64,000 nucleotides of DNA from Pempheris klunzingeri (Eukaryota > Chordata > Actinopteri > Acropomatiformes > Pempheridae): NCBI RefSeq assembly GCF_042242105.1, contig NC_092030.1, positions 4,193,501 through 4,257,500 on the forward strand, written 5' to 3'. Each line of letters starts with the position of its first letter. Position 1 is the stretch's first letter. The translations under genes and the position numbers were made by a program. Positions 13,790 through 27,656 of this stretch are shown here, piece after piece. Below the pieces are notes generated by a model that saw nothing but the letters and a program-made list of their open reading frames with translations, was not told the DNA's origin and searched no databases.

Positions 13790-16700
13790 GTGTGCCATTC
13801 AAACATCAACTGTATACCACCATTAAAAATGGCCAGAAAAAAAAAAATCAAAACAAATGCAGTAAAGCAAACAGCCCCCATATGCTGCACACCAGGCGGA
13901 GGCAAAACACACATGCTCACGCAGAGCCGAGCTGCAGGGCACACTGCAGGATCTACACTAGGACTATTCAGTGGGGCAAACAGAGCCTGGATATGTCAGG
14001 CTGAATGCTAAAAAAGCTCGTCTGCACTGTTCACTGCAGAATCTACAGTGTGACTATTCAGACAAAACCAGACAGCAGAGCAGACATATTTCACAAGAAC
14101 TAATATAGCACGCTAAGTGGGTTAGATTTTAATCAACAGAAAGGCCTCTGCAAGAAAAAAGTCATCAACCTCATTACTGTCTGAATTACTTGCTGGAAGC
14201 AGGATGCAACACAAACTTTAACAATGTTTCTTTCAGAATAAATGGATGAGAAATAAAGAGAAAGACTCATTTGAGCATTTGGCTCTGCTCCACGGTGCAC
14301 AGTCCTGGCTGCTACCAGCTAGCTTCAGATAGTAAGGCAGATAGGAGACTGATTTACAGTGCACCACCATGATATGGTTTCAAAGTTTGTTGATTCTGAG
14401 AAACTGTGTGTGTGTCTGTGTGTGTGCGCGCGTGTGTGTGTGTGTGTGTTGAGTGATCCAGGAGACAGATTAAAAAGCTGGTTAAAGATCAGAGGCAGTA
14501 TCAGAGGGAGGGAGGTTTTCAGAGTTAAATATCAAACTAGAAAAAGGTTTGCTTGACCTCACAGCTTAAACTTTATCTTAACTCCACGACTTTCAATTTC
14601 TACCAAATATGTGTTAATAGAATATTCACTGCATGTTTAGAACTTTAGAAATTCAGTGAGATAATCTGAGGCTTTGAAGGAGCACATTAATTCAATTGAC
14701 TCACTTTGGATATTTGGGCTATTTGGTCTTGATTTCAGCATTTCTAATAAAAAAAAAGCTTAAAGTGAAAATGAGCATAAAAACAGGTGGATGGAAGCGC
14801 TCTTACAGATAATCAAGGTAAGACACATTATTTCCCATGCTGCTGCTGTCTCTCTGTAATGTTATCCAACTCAATGTTGACCCAGGATAAACCATCCATA
14901 TAAATCTCATTCAACTAAACAGGGTCAATATGGTCATCAAATATGCTTATCTAATGCAGGACTGTGTCTCCTCACCATTATTTTCTAGTGATCGATGTGA
15001 TATTTTGTCTCATTCAAAATATGTTCAACATTTTCTCGGTCAAATGTATTGTTGGATGGATTTAATGATGAATGAAGGATTGGTGCATGCCCCATATTTA
15101 TTGACTGATATCTACTGACAACTTCACTCTGATGAATTACACCAGGCATTTGGAAAAACAAAGCAGATGCTTAGGATCACTTGTCGTACCCATCTATCTA
15201 TTGTAGATTGTAGATAGATCTATTGTAGGATAGATTTTCATGTCTGAGCAGTGTTTTTGAAATGCACCGATGTCAGCGCTGGCTGCTTGACTCATTCCAA
15301 CCAACCTTAACACTGACAATAAAACTGTGCTCCAAAGGCCGTTCAGTTTGGCTGAAAAAAAATCCCAATAAACTGCAGCCGCCAGACAATGCCATATTTA
15401 GCCAACTGTGACCTACAGTTTAAGGTACATCTGATAAAGTGTGAGCTCAGATCTCAGGATTTAGACCAATTGTAATCAGCTTAAATTGTAAAGCAATTCA
15501 TTACACCTTAATTCAGTAATCTACATTAAAAAGCAATATTTCTTTTAATACTAATTCATCAGAAAAGACAAAGTACTTATTTTAGGCGAACATCGCTTTT
15601 CAGTTCAACATTCCTAAGAACAATTTACAAGAAACTTGAAATGTACATAAATGGACAAAAATGACTCTTGATCTAAAGAATGCACCCAAACAGCTTCATT
15701 TTTTTACGTAGAATTATACAAAAATTTGAATGAACCTAAACTACAACTACAGTACACAAGTGCACAAGATGGCACCCAGAGATGATACACAGGCCCTGTA
15801 TACATCTGGTATCAATATGTACTTTGTTTGCAGATTGTAACTACATATTAAGCCACATTTCACTGATCATTAACATGTATTCAGGTTTTGTCACAGAACG
15901 ACTGATCTCCATGTAGGTGTGCTCCTCACAGATTAGTTTTTCAAGCTTCCTGTCTGTGTTACACAGAATGCATCATCGTGGTGTTGCTGGGAGCTGTCTG
16001 ACGCCATGGTTTTAGCCAACTGAAACTACTTCACATCAGTTTTCATTAGAATTGATTTCTATACTGATGATAGGAAAAAACAGCTATTGCAAAATAAGAG
16101 AACTCGGACGCTGGGAGCTGCAGCATAAACATGCACTCATCCAAGAAGCATTTCTAGTGTAATCTTGACTTTATTCTCATTTCTTTCTATCACCTGCCTG
16201 CCAAATCAGATATGATCATCATGCTCGATAACACCCATTTATCCTGCTTGAAGACTGCTAACACTCCATAAAGACAACAAACACAGCACAGGCCAGGAGG
16301 GAGGGAAAGTGATGGTGTCACACAGACACAGACAGAGAGTAAATAAAACAATAACAAAAAAAAGAGGAAGAGGAGGAGGTTAAGAGTGAGGGAGAAACAA
16401 AACCAAAAGAGAGGAAAAAGAGATGGAAAATAGAAAAGGTGTGTTCATACTTACCTTTCACAGACATACCAACAAGATTACGCACACACATACAGACACA
16501 CGGAGGCTCGCAGGCTTACTACCCCAGAGACATTTTGCTACCTTATAACTGACTGTCACATTAATTCAAACAGACAAGCATGTCAATTATGTATGACCAC
16601 CAAAGTAAAAATAGTCGCCTTGTTGAAGCACAAACACGTGAACACAACCTGGTCCACTGAAAGTATCAACAGCATCACATACTTCTCTGTCTTTAAACTC

Positions 16701-19700
16701 ACACTTTGAGGTATCTAGATGAGTGGTGACATTTTAAAACAAAGCATGGCATCTAAAACCCAGAATACCCACCACTACATTTTAGCCAGTGAGCTGAAGG
16801 TCTTGTAAAAGGGTTAACGGGAGTGTTTTTAGTGTGTGCCAACCATCTACACTCCTCTCTCCTCTCGTCTAGATTCCTCCTTTTAGTTTCTGCACTTAGT
16901 CAGCACAACTGAATGCATCAGAGCTTGTTTTCATCTATTCAGTAAAGCACAGGATGAAAAACAAGCTCCATGGTCTAGACGTCTCTTTAAGCAATTGTTC
17001 AGTGTGTTTTCATGTCAGTATATGAATTACTCTCCCATGCAACATCCATATAAATCTGCAAACTTTGCCATCCATCTCCATGTCTAATGTGGCTCTAATG
17101 ACAGTCAATGCTAAAATGTGTTTAATACTAAAATGTGATGACGAAGAAATAACTATTTTAAGTTTAAGATCCCCTCCAGACATGTTTTAAAACATTTACA
17201 AATACTCTCCTTTGGACACTAATTAGTGCCTTTTATGGTTTTCTGCACTCTGCACAGTGAGGCTCAAACATTCAAGTCAAGGAACAAGCAAAGCACTGCT
17301 AGATTATTTTTATAATACACTCCTAAACTAGAGCAGAGGGGCCATTATCTCCAAATCAAAATTGACAGTGCAATTTAAAATAAAGACATAATGAATAAAC
17401 TGTAACATTTCTAAATCACTTCAAATTAATTAAGCATTTTGTCGTTATTTTATGTGACCAACAGTCCAAAAACCCAAAATAATCAGGCAAAATGAGCGTG
17501 AAATTGTCACATTGAGTAGTGAATTTTTTTAATTTTGCTTGAAAAATGACTGAAACAACTTATCAATTATAAAAACAGCTGCTGATTCAATATTATGTTG
17601 ATCAGCTGATCAATTACTTCTTTCAGCTCTATTCGCCAGACAATCTTTTGCTTTCAAAGGACACAAGTATCACTAGATCCCATGCAGATAATAATACAAA
17701 TAAATAAGTGATATGGTCTGCATATTCAGAAATGATTCTTCCTCTTCTACAGGCTTTTACAAGATATATTCAACCATACAAAATTTACACTCACAGATAC
17801 AGTCAACAAATGTGCTTTAACATGACCATACACAGACACACCAGCAAATCCCCTTTCAGCCAATAATGCCACAGTTAGGGATCATCCATGAGTTTCAGCA
17901 GCAGGTGATGACACCATGTCAGAACCTGCACCCTTAAAGCCAATGACTCAATCCTTTATCTCATCCAACTTTATCTCTCAAAGCCTCAGAATTATCCACA
18001 CAGTCTACGGTTAAATCATGCTGGAGCCTCTCTGGCTCACAGCCAGCATTCACAGTGTCTTCAGAGCCTGAACAGATGTTATTCAGTCTGTCCAAACCTG
18101 GCACAAGCTGCCTACAAGACACACTTAAGGAATTATTGATTACAGTTTCCAAAACAATGTGTCCTTAATAGTGTGGAAGCACTTGTTTTGGTACTAATTA
18201 CCACTGACATGCACTTCACAAAACCCATATATCTGAGAGAAATATGACAATGATACTCTGGATACACTGTGGATTATTTGTTTCACTAATAAATGTGGAA
18301 GCACAGTTCCATTTCAAGTCACAACGTCCTCTAACCTGTAATGGAGACAGACATGAAACCATGTCATCACACTAAGTGCACTGAGCAATAGCAGCAAACA
18401 TAAGAGCTGCATTTCTCTCTTGTCTCTTATCTGCCTCTGAAAATGAACCCCGCTGAGATGGCAAAGCGAGCCTGCATTAATGAACCTCTTCAAATAACAA
18501 GATGGTGGATGTATGTGCTCAGCTGAGGAACTGCTTTCATTTCTTGTCAGACATCAGGTTCACAAACAGAATATTTTCAGGAAGGCAGTGACGGTAAATA
18601 TGAACACCTGCAGGGTGGGAGTCAACACCAAGCAGCCAAAATACTGGTACATTTTTGCCACAGCAGCTTGTAAATCAATCCACAGTATTCTTCATGCTGG
18701 TTTGGCAAGTAACCACGCATGATTTGGAGGTAGAATTTTATACCAAAGCAATCAATAGAGTGTTTTTCCAGCACAGACAAATACCCTGCCAAGCTTTAAT
18801 AATCTCCCCAGTTAGCTGTATTTTCACAGTCAACACGGTACTGGAAAGAGTAGTTACAGAATATATGGCTATCCTAATAGATGATGCTTTCACTGGCATG
18901 ATTGCAGCAATATGTCAGAAGTGCACAGCAAATTTCATATCCATATGCTCATTCATTTTTGAGATATTGGTATGTTGAAACAGTGAAAGGCGTACACAGA
19001 CCTCACACGACCACTTCTCCTTGAAAGAAGTCAGCAAATTTTAGATTTATCTTCCACGGTGGCCAAAAATGTTATAGTTTCCTGCTGTGTGAGCCTATAG
19101 AGGTCCAGAGGTTCATCAAGCACATTTGCATGGAAGGGAAGCACATTCTTCAACATTTATCTTTCCAGGGAATTTTCTGAGCGTGCATGTTGTTACAGCC
19201 GAGCTTCGCGGTTATTCACCCCAGCGAGTGATAAGCATACAGTGGAGCTGTCGGCATCAGCCAGTCCTCTGTGCTGGCTTCCTCAGGATGCATTTTTCCT
19301 CAAGGCCTCCTTGATCTTGTGGCTGGATGAAGGTGATCAAATCAGATTAAGATTAATAGGGTCACAGTTAGGGTTTCTGGCCACTGTCCATTACTGGTGA
19401 ACATTTAACAATCAATATAATAATTGGAATATAATTGAGGACTACTCCACATACTGCAGTCTCATTTCTTGCAAACAAACAGCAGCCTCGCAGGCGGTCT
19501 GACAAGTCAACATCTATGCCTACATGTGTGACAGGAGTGCTGAAATAACGTAAAAGGTGGTTTTAGTAGGTAGTACCACTACTGTGTATTAAGATGGCTT
19601 TAACAAATGTATGATTGCTATGAGAGGGCACGATAAACTAGAGACAAATTTGAGCTCACCCTGTTTAGAAATTGATCCATTACACCAGTGCAACTTCATA

Positions 19701-22700
19701 CTCTTGCAGCTTCTTCCCTTACAGCTGCTGTGATGGCGCGGTAAGTTAAACGAACAAATTTTAAACAAGGCGACAAAAACGCACCATCGTCCACAATGAC
19801 ACAGTCTCCAAATATGATGCCTTCATTTGGCCTTGAACTGTTGTGCCAAAGACAACATTTTTACAGGAAGAGTGAAGGAGGAAGGAGATGCTGACTGCCC
19901 TGCTCACAGAAATCTTAATTATACATCCATACTGAGCCGTTTTCTGCTCTGCAACAAGCTTGCAATAAAACCCTATCATACTCATTAACAGGTTTGTTCT
20001 AAATATTAATGTGACGTTGCTGGTTCTTTTGTCATTACGTGGAATATCAAAATAAAATTGCCCAGTTGAACATTGTCATGATGAAATTATCTTGAATGGT
20101 TTGGTCTTATACAGTGCAGGAGTCATCCCATACAGGGCAAATGAAGATGATGTGATGTGTATAGTTGTTTTCCAGTGTTAAAAATGGAGTCTGCTGGCAA
20201 AATAAGTCGCTCTATCTAAAACAGATGCTGCAAACTTCAGATGTTTGGCATCAAGTCCCATGTATGAAAGAGTGAGTATAGGGTTTCTTTGCAGAGCTGC
20301 CATTATGTATTCTATCATCATCCCGCCATCATACAGGGAGCGTTTTAGAGCAGACAGAGCTGTGCAAGGAGCATACCTCTTCTTGTATAGAAAATATCAC
20401 ACCTTCACTGTCAAAGCACTATTAGTGCACTTATTGGTGCTTCTCAAAAGAAGCAACAGCTCCAAGCCACAAGGTCAAGCCCACGTTAAGTGGCTTGGGT
20501 CTGTGGGAACTGTAGCAAGTCTAGACAATCATAGTTGAGCAAGAAATGAACAAACCAGCTTGGGATTAAATAACTTGCAACTCTTGCTAGCAGAAAAACT
20601 CCTCAAATGCACTGAACAATTGAGCAAAGCTCTGGCTAAGTACAAGTGGGGAGAAAATGCATGAACAGCAGCACAGAGGAGAAGAAACACCCCAATCTAG
20701 GCCCCTCAAAGTTGGTTTAATATCAAGAGCTGGCTCTTTCTGTCTCACACACACACACACACACAGATACACACACACACCAAGAACAGTATGGCCTCAG
20801 ACCTGGCAAGCAGCACTCAAGTTCTTGGAGCAGCTTTCTCTCTAATTTAAAGTTGATTGCCATGGGCCCTCTGTGTGTGACTAGTGAAATATGAGTGTGG
20901 AGAAGAGAGTATGGAGGCTTGGACCCAGTATAGCTGTGTGCTTGTGATTATGTGAGTGTGTATGCACAATAGTACCGTGCCGTCTGGGTTGGTGCCTGTG
21001 CATGTATATGTGCATGCATGAGTGTGTGTGAAGGTCTGGGTGAAGAGGAGCCTGTGCATACTTGTGTGTATGTGTGTGCGTATGTGGTTTTTGGCCCGAG
21101 CTAGCGCAGAGATTGGACTGCCAGTGGCAGCCGTCTGCAGGGAATCAGGCGAAGCAGAGGGCAAGCTGAATAACAGCACCTTTCTCAAATTAGAACGATG
21201 TGTTTGGAGGTGAGTTTAACTGAAGCGAACTGTACCAAAAAGTGGACTGAAGGAGATAGTTAGACTAGATCGTTGTCCAATCGTTTTGGACTCATGACAG
21301 ACGAAATGTAAGGTTTTTGATAGAGCTGGTGAAGGTTAAATCATTGCCTCTAATTGTTAACTCCTCTCTCTGCATTCGTGTGAGTTAACTGCTTGTTCAC
21401 CCTTAAAAGTTATTCACATACTTAGCAGTAACTCCCTTGATAAACATGTTCTAGTGAAGAACCTTTTTATTCAAAGGTTTTTACAACAGAGTCATCTTAA
21501 GCCTCCACCTTGACTAAACTACAGATAATAAAGCAATATTGTATATTTTATCTTGATGTGATACAGGGGTGGTAAAATGTGTAGATGTCAGCCATGCTCG
21601 AAATAAGATATTTTACTGTTCTCAGAAATATGAGCACCTTGGATTTCCCTTTCTTTTTTGGATATCCCTGCAGCCCCTGGGGCCAAAGAACACATCTGTT
21701 CACGGAGTGCATTTCTAAATCATCTCTTTTACAGGTTTTTTGGTCACAATGTTTGTGAAGCTAAAATACGCTCCAGTTTTCCTTTTTTGAGAAAGAAGAT
21801 TTGGGAATCCAGAGGCAAACAGCAAGGTGTCTGCTACGTCGCTCATTTTTCATGTGTGCATTTAGTTTCCCAGCGGTAAAGAGCTCAGGGGAGTGGAGGA
21901 GCTGATGTTCTGCTAGATGGTTTCAAAGTCAGCTTTCTTTAACATATTGTGAATTTGACGAGCCAGAGATCAAATAATGAAACATCTTTCTGATCAGGCC
22001 ACCCAGTCTGTGAGATTAAATCCATTGACAGTAAACTCTCTTGTAACTGAATCAAAGAATCAAATGTGATGGGGCCAACTTCACCCGCAAGACAGCCACA
22101 CATACCAAATTGATCATGACTCCTCTGCAATGAACAAGCCGACTTCTGAGTTTATTACAACAGATTAAAAGCATTTAAAACAACACGGAATAAGTGTTAA
22201 GATCCGCAATTCCCTGCCAGAAATGTTAAAATATTCTATATTCTAAATATGTTAAAAATATGAATTGTAAAAGTAAAATTATTTGACACAGAAATGGTTA
22301 CAGCTTGATTCTTGAGACACCAAAACACAGGTTAATTATTACTTTAGCTCGGCTTTCAAACACAAGTACAGCCGTGCATTATGACCCAGCCGATGCATAT
22401 CAAATGTGTAATTTCAACCAACTAAACCAACTACATGATGATTCAAAACTGAAATCCACGTCTGATTGCATGAATAAGCGTCTCCGTCAGTGCCCTCTAC
22501 AACATGCGCTCCACACAGCATTAAATATTTTCACTGGATCATATCTTTGAAGCATCACAGTTGGATAAACAGGAGAGTACACTGACGTCACATCACAGGA
22601 TTTGTGGGTAAGGTTCAACTTCTGCCACTGGTACGCAAAGTACAGTGTTACATGGTGATGCAAGGACGCAGATCCCACATTTAAATCTTCCTCCTAAACA

Positions 22701-23521
22701 ACTTCCACCTTGACTTTTCTTAGTGTGTTCAAGCCAAAGAAGAGTGGCACCCTCCTTCATAGCTTGAACTTTGACCCACATTTTGCTTAAAACTGGGAGA
22801 CGCTTGAGAAAGAGCAACAAATTAAGCTAATTTTGTGCAAAAAGTGAGCTCTTTTCTGGCCTCTCTGCTCTCCCTCTCCCACCTACCTCTCCTCTGGTAC
22901 TCCTGAGACGCCCCCAGGCTCCGTCTTTCTGCTCGGTCTGTTTGCATTCCTGTTGAGCTCTATTTTAAGGCTTGATCACTCCACTTGCGGGAGGAATGCA
23001 CATCTGTAGCGAAACCCCGTCCCACTGTCTCACCCACTCTTTCTGTCTTCATACAGTACTTGTTTGTAATGGTGGGCCCAGTGCATTAACTACTACGGTT
23101 GCCCTGGACCTGCAATTTTGCATATAAATAAGCAAAAAGAGAGAGGCGGATGCAAACTAATACTGTTTATAACATCAACAACTGCTTCTGGGTGACTCAT
23201 GATTTCATCGTTTCATCTGTACACAGCCAACTGTGTTTCTGTCAATGAAAGCCAAAGCAGCAACAGTGTTTTGTCTTAACTTTCCCCATGAAAAAAACCC
23301 CCAAAAACAATCAACACAGAGTTGCACAAACATTAACACCACCAGCAACCAGCACTTCCCACAGAATCAACACAGCTCATTCATTTTAACAGTGCAACTC
23401 ATTTTAAATGAAGAACAATTTCTCCAGTAACATCTTGTGCTTTGCTTGTGTGCTGCCACTCTCTTCTTACAAATCTGACCAACAAAAGCCCAAAACATAG
23501 CCACAGGTAAGACACCCCCCC

Positions 23522-23523
<2 letters not shown>

Positions 23524-23554
<31 letters not shown>
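23524..23554. repeat. CA microsatellite preceded by C-run
   Basis: A run of about 10 C at 23513-23523 passes directly into a CA run. It lies about 200 bp from the GC-rich promoter-like block. Confidence 0.9.
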
Positions 23555-23556
<2 letters not shown>

Positions 23557-23739
23557 GGTTCAGCAGATAGTATAATTATATCACTGCATGATAGAACAGT
23601 ATTAAAGGTGGACTTGCAGGCTTGAACTTTAACAGACACGGTGAATAACAAATGTTCAGGGTGGCACATGAGCTAAAGTGAGCCCAACATGTAAGCTAAC
23701 AACATGACACATCCCCACTGAGGATAACACTGGAGTAAA

Positions 23740-24115
23740 TTTCCTGTGTGTTCCCTCCCGTCCCGTGGAGTGAGGCGGATAAACTTTTCGTCCGCGTGCC
23801 CCCCCACTCCCCCCCGGACTCACTGCTTCCTCGCCGCTTTGAACAGTTTAAATCTCAAACCTCACCTTGGAAAATGTCCCCGAGTCAAACTGGCATTATT
23901 ATGTTGTCGCCTTCCATGGTTGGGAGTTTGACGAGTTGTTGTTCGGCTCCCCGGAGAGACTAGAGACCGACTAGCGGGGCAGAGGAGCAGCAAAGTCGGG
24001 CAAGGAGGGAGGAGGGAGGAGGAGAGGAAGGAGGCCAGACGAGTCGGCCGTCGCCTCGTTGGTGGAGCCGGCTGTCAATCAGCCGGTTGAGTGGGCGGGT
24101 CCTAACTGTAAAGGG
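23740..24115 (-). promoter_or_regulatory. CpG-rich promoter-like block with probable non-coding first exon
   Basis: This is the clearest CpG-rich stretch in an otherwise AT-rich region. On the minus strand a GC box (CCGCCC, in GGACCCGCCCACTC) at about 24090-24100 is followed by a TC-rich leader and then a strong splice donor, CCAAG followed by gtgagg, at about 23866. Between them a short reading frame starts at ACCATGG (about 23918) and stops after ten codons, so the exon would be untranslated leader with an upstream ORF. The gene served would run left, but no coding exon of it was found, so its identity is unknown. A plus-strand open frame across the same block looks like a by-product of GC content. 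Confidence 0.45.
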
Positions 24116-27100
24116 ATTATGAGGGCTGAGCTGTCACAGCTGATCCCAGGTCAGAGGGCTGAGGAATGTGGAAACACAGACAGGATTATGGTGGCGTGGA
24201 TATTTTATCATCATCTTTCTTAGATTAAGTTTAATGAATGCACTTGTAGTTTTTGCTGAAACTATTTATGCAGTGTTAACCTGCTAAAACCAGTGATTCA
24301 GTTACTACTTGACTGTTATTTTATTTCATTGGATTTTTTTTTATTAAATTCAAATCTATTCAAATTAGTAAATACTTGATTTGAATCAATTTCAAATAAT
24401 CCAACTATATGCCATTTTTTTATGGGGAGTTTTTGCCACAGTTTGCCACAGAGACACGAGAGAAAAAATGTTTTAAATGTTTTTTTAAAAAAAGAAAAAC
24501 ATACTAAATAAATGAATAAATAAAAATAATGGAAGTAAAACAAGCTTTTCCAGGTTTTACTCAGTTATCCAGCTGAGTTATAAACCTCATGAGATACATA
24601 CGGATTTGTTTTTTGTTGTTGTGTGACACAGAAACGCATTAAATCCATTAATGGTCCCAGTGCTCTATGCTTAATCAGACAATAAATTGGGCGATGGTAA
24701 CATCTCATTATCCAAAGCAGTGACCTTTCGTCCTTCCTCATGGATGTAAATGGAGGTGGAAAAACACATCCGTCAATGTGGCACAGTCCCATTGAACACC
24801 GCAGCCTGAGAGTGACCACAGGATAGAATCAGCACCTCTCTGATACAGTGACAACAGACACTCAGGAGTTTCTGCTTCACAAAGGCTTATGGCTGTCATG
24901 TTGGGCTCCATTTATTTGTGCAGGTGTGCCTAATAAACTGGCAACTCAGCCTATACTTTAAGAGTGTTCTGTCTCACATGATCACTGAAGATTGTACTTG
25001 TTTTTCACATCACATACAAAATATGAAGCATAGTAAAAAGTACAGTCTGATTGCCATAATGATATAAGAAACATTCAATTCAATTAAATGCATATAAAGT
25101 GTACATTTAACGACTTATACGTCCGTTAAAAAACAATTACATTAGTACACAGTACCAGAAGCTGTGTACTCTGTCTTAGGCTGTGAACATGTAAAGAGGG
25201 CTAACTGTAACCTTTGACCTGGCCAGACTGGACAAGAACAATCTGGATGAAAAACTGTGGCAGTTGGTGTCCAGTCCACTCATCAGGAAAACAACACTGA
25301 CATCAGTAATTCCATTGAAAAAGGGGATTTCCAATTCGAACAAATGCAGCCACCCCCTTACTGACCCTGACCCGTCAGTTGCAGCTTGGAAGAGTTACAA
25401 TGCGTCTCATTGGGAACAGGAGAGCAGAGAATGCCAGCCAGGCCTGAGAGAGAGTTTTACCGTCTGTCTTCCTTCATGTTGATTTGTATCTACACACATT
25501 TTTGTATTTGTACACTCTCTTAAAATATTTCGGATTAGAATACCCATGCAATGAAGTTATTTGTTATTAAATACATCTTTAATGAATTCTTGTGCTGTAG
25601 TTTATGGTGTTGTTGGACTGGACTCCATCTGATCCTTGTTTTCTGACTCTTTGTCCATATGCATGGTTCTTTTCTTTTTGTCTGGCACTGAGTTTATCTG
25701 GCCGTCCATCTGCCTCACCGCGTGTGCCAACGTACCTGTCAGTCTGCTCCCATCTGCCAATCCTTTGTCCCACCTGTCTTTATCTATGCTTCCTCTGCCG
25801 CAGCTGTCAGGAGTTTGTTTTTGAATATCATTTAGCTATCTCTGTTAATGTTGCTTCCACCTCTAAATTGTGTATCCTCCACTTCTGTTATCAGAGCGTG
25901 TCTGCATACTTGTGCATCATGATTGTGGGTTTCATGGCCTATCAACAACTGTGATTCTGTTTCTATTATGCATATTGTACATTTTTTACTGAGAGTAAAT
26001 AATCTTCCTCTTCTCCATTTAGCACAGTCATTAAAACATTTTGGAATTCCTGTTAACTGCAAGGCAAGCATATATTTTTAATAGTATGATGTTTCACTGT
26101 CTGACAAAATCCTAAATGGACTCGTTTATACAGTGCCCTTGTTTAAAGTTCTACATTCTGACACTTCTTGTTCAAACTTTTCTGTTATGAAACCCAACTG
26201 TTTCTCTGACTATGGAACTGCAGTAATTTCACCTTTTCCACCACCTGTTGCATTATGTGATAAACCTTTGCTGCCCCCTGCTGGGCACTTTGACACACTA
26301 CATACTGGAATTGAAACAGGAGTGGAGTTAACTCACACCGTATCAGCACATTAGCACAAGCAACCTCAGGAGAACTCGGTTATTTCCCCCAACTTTATCT
26401 ATAAGATTTGTTTTTCTTTTTTCCTGCTTGAACCTGTTTACTGATAAGACACAATAGATAGACACAACAATTTTTTTTTTGTAGTTTTAGTTCTATTCTA
26501 ATGAGCTACCTTAGTGGAATCGATATGTCTTACTTCAGTGGGACAAACCTCCATCACCTGGACCCAGAACCTCACCCATAAAAAGATAAAAATAAAAAAA
26601 TGAGGTAGTTGTCATGTGCCCTTCCTGTGTGTCAGTCAGCCTCATCTTTATAAATGAGGACCCACACTACGAGGACATCCAGTTCATTAGTTCCACTCAG
26701 CTCCACTTGCTGACGTTTGTGCATTTATTCACTGCTATAGGTGAAGTTGAAACTCTTTATCACATGATAACAAATGTTCTGGACAGTATGTTGGTGTACC
26801 TAGAACTGATGCTGATGTGGTCCTTATCAGTGACTCATAGCAGGTTTAACCAACTGAGTTTGAGTCAGATCTCCACAAAAGTGCCTCATTCACTCAAGCC
26901 AACAAAATGTATACGCGCACAGTCACATAGACATGTGACATAAGGAGGCTACACACCCACAAAACACACATGAATGCAAACGCACAAAAAGCACAGACAC
27001 ATCAGTGCATGCACACAATGGCACACATCTGACACCCATCCACGCCAGAACCTCCCACCTACCCGGTGTCATACACGCTCTGTGTCACACACACACAAAA

Positions 27101-27656
27101 GCCGCTGATGGTTGTTAAATCCCTACACGACGTCATTGCCAGGCAGTGGGTGGGTGTGGTCTTCACAGGCTTGCTAAACATGCCAGAGCTTAAAAGCTGA
27201 ACAGCCACTGCCATTCACTAATGACACACTCCCTCTTTCTCTCCTCCTCTCTCACATTATTTCTCTCAGTCTGGCTCACTGTTGCTCCAGCACTCACTAG
27301 GTGAAGTCCTATTTTTTCAGCATCACATAGGTGCACAGTTGTACTGTTGTTTCTCTCTTTGTGGCCTTTTCTATAGCTGTCATTTTTTTTTTAATCACTT
27401 TCGGGCTCTATTGCACTATTTAAAGTTCGCTCTTTTAGACATCTATCTTCACTGTCTCTCCCTTTTTAATTGCTTTCTCTTTGAATCCAGACTCCATCAC
27501 TCTGCTGCAAACACTGTAGGACGTCTGTGAGTTGGAATTGGTTCCGCCAGAGGAAAGAGTTCTGCTCATCTGACATCGTTTTCTGGAGATTCCTTCTTCA
27601 GTGGTCTTTCCATTGTGAAGCTCACAGCAAAGCTTGGTGGTGGTTAACAAGTAAAG
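24116..27656. other. Intergenic stretch, no gene seen
   Basis: AT-rich sequence with poly-T tracts (about 24330-24490), CA-rich patches (about 26950-27100) and short unrelated open frames. It should contain the promoter of the cystatin-like gene to the right; a TATA-like 'cttaaaag' sits at about 27190, but neither this nor the length of the leader can be settled by eye. Confidence 0.6.

Larger units (their letters stand above)
1..23739. other. Long stretch without a supported gene
   Basis: I see no exon chain with consistent phase and no recognisable protein family here on either strand, apart from one weak Ig-like open stretch near the left edge. Open frames are short and mostly read through CA/TG or purine-rich tracts. 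The contents are AT-rich unique sequence, microsatellites and one interspersed-repeat fragment. Because a left-pointing promoter-like block lies at about 23.9 kb, part or all of this stretch could be the first intron of a minus-strand gene that continues off the left edge. That is inference only. Confidence 0.6.

Noticed and set aside
13474..13944. Minus-strand frame of 156 residues rich in Phe, Leu and Ser
   Set aside because: It reads through a purine-rich (plus) stretch, has no family features and no splice partners.
16440..16560. Minus-strand donor (GTGAAAG then gtaagt) with a short open stretch
   Set aside because: No acceptor-bounded exon with recognisable protein; isolated splice-site match.
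23748..23963. Plus-strand frame MFPPVPWSEADKLF... across the CpG block
   Set aside because: Sits in GC-rich sequence opposite a better promoter/leader reading on the minus strand, no homology recognised.
26599..26620. let-7-like string tgaggtagttgt
   Set aside because: Differs from the let-7 seed region beyond the first eight bases and no hairpin partner was found downstream.
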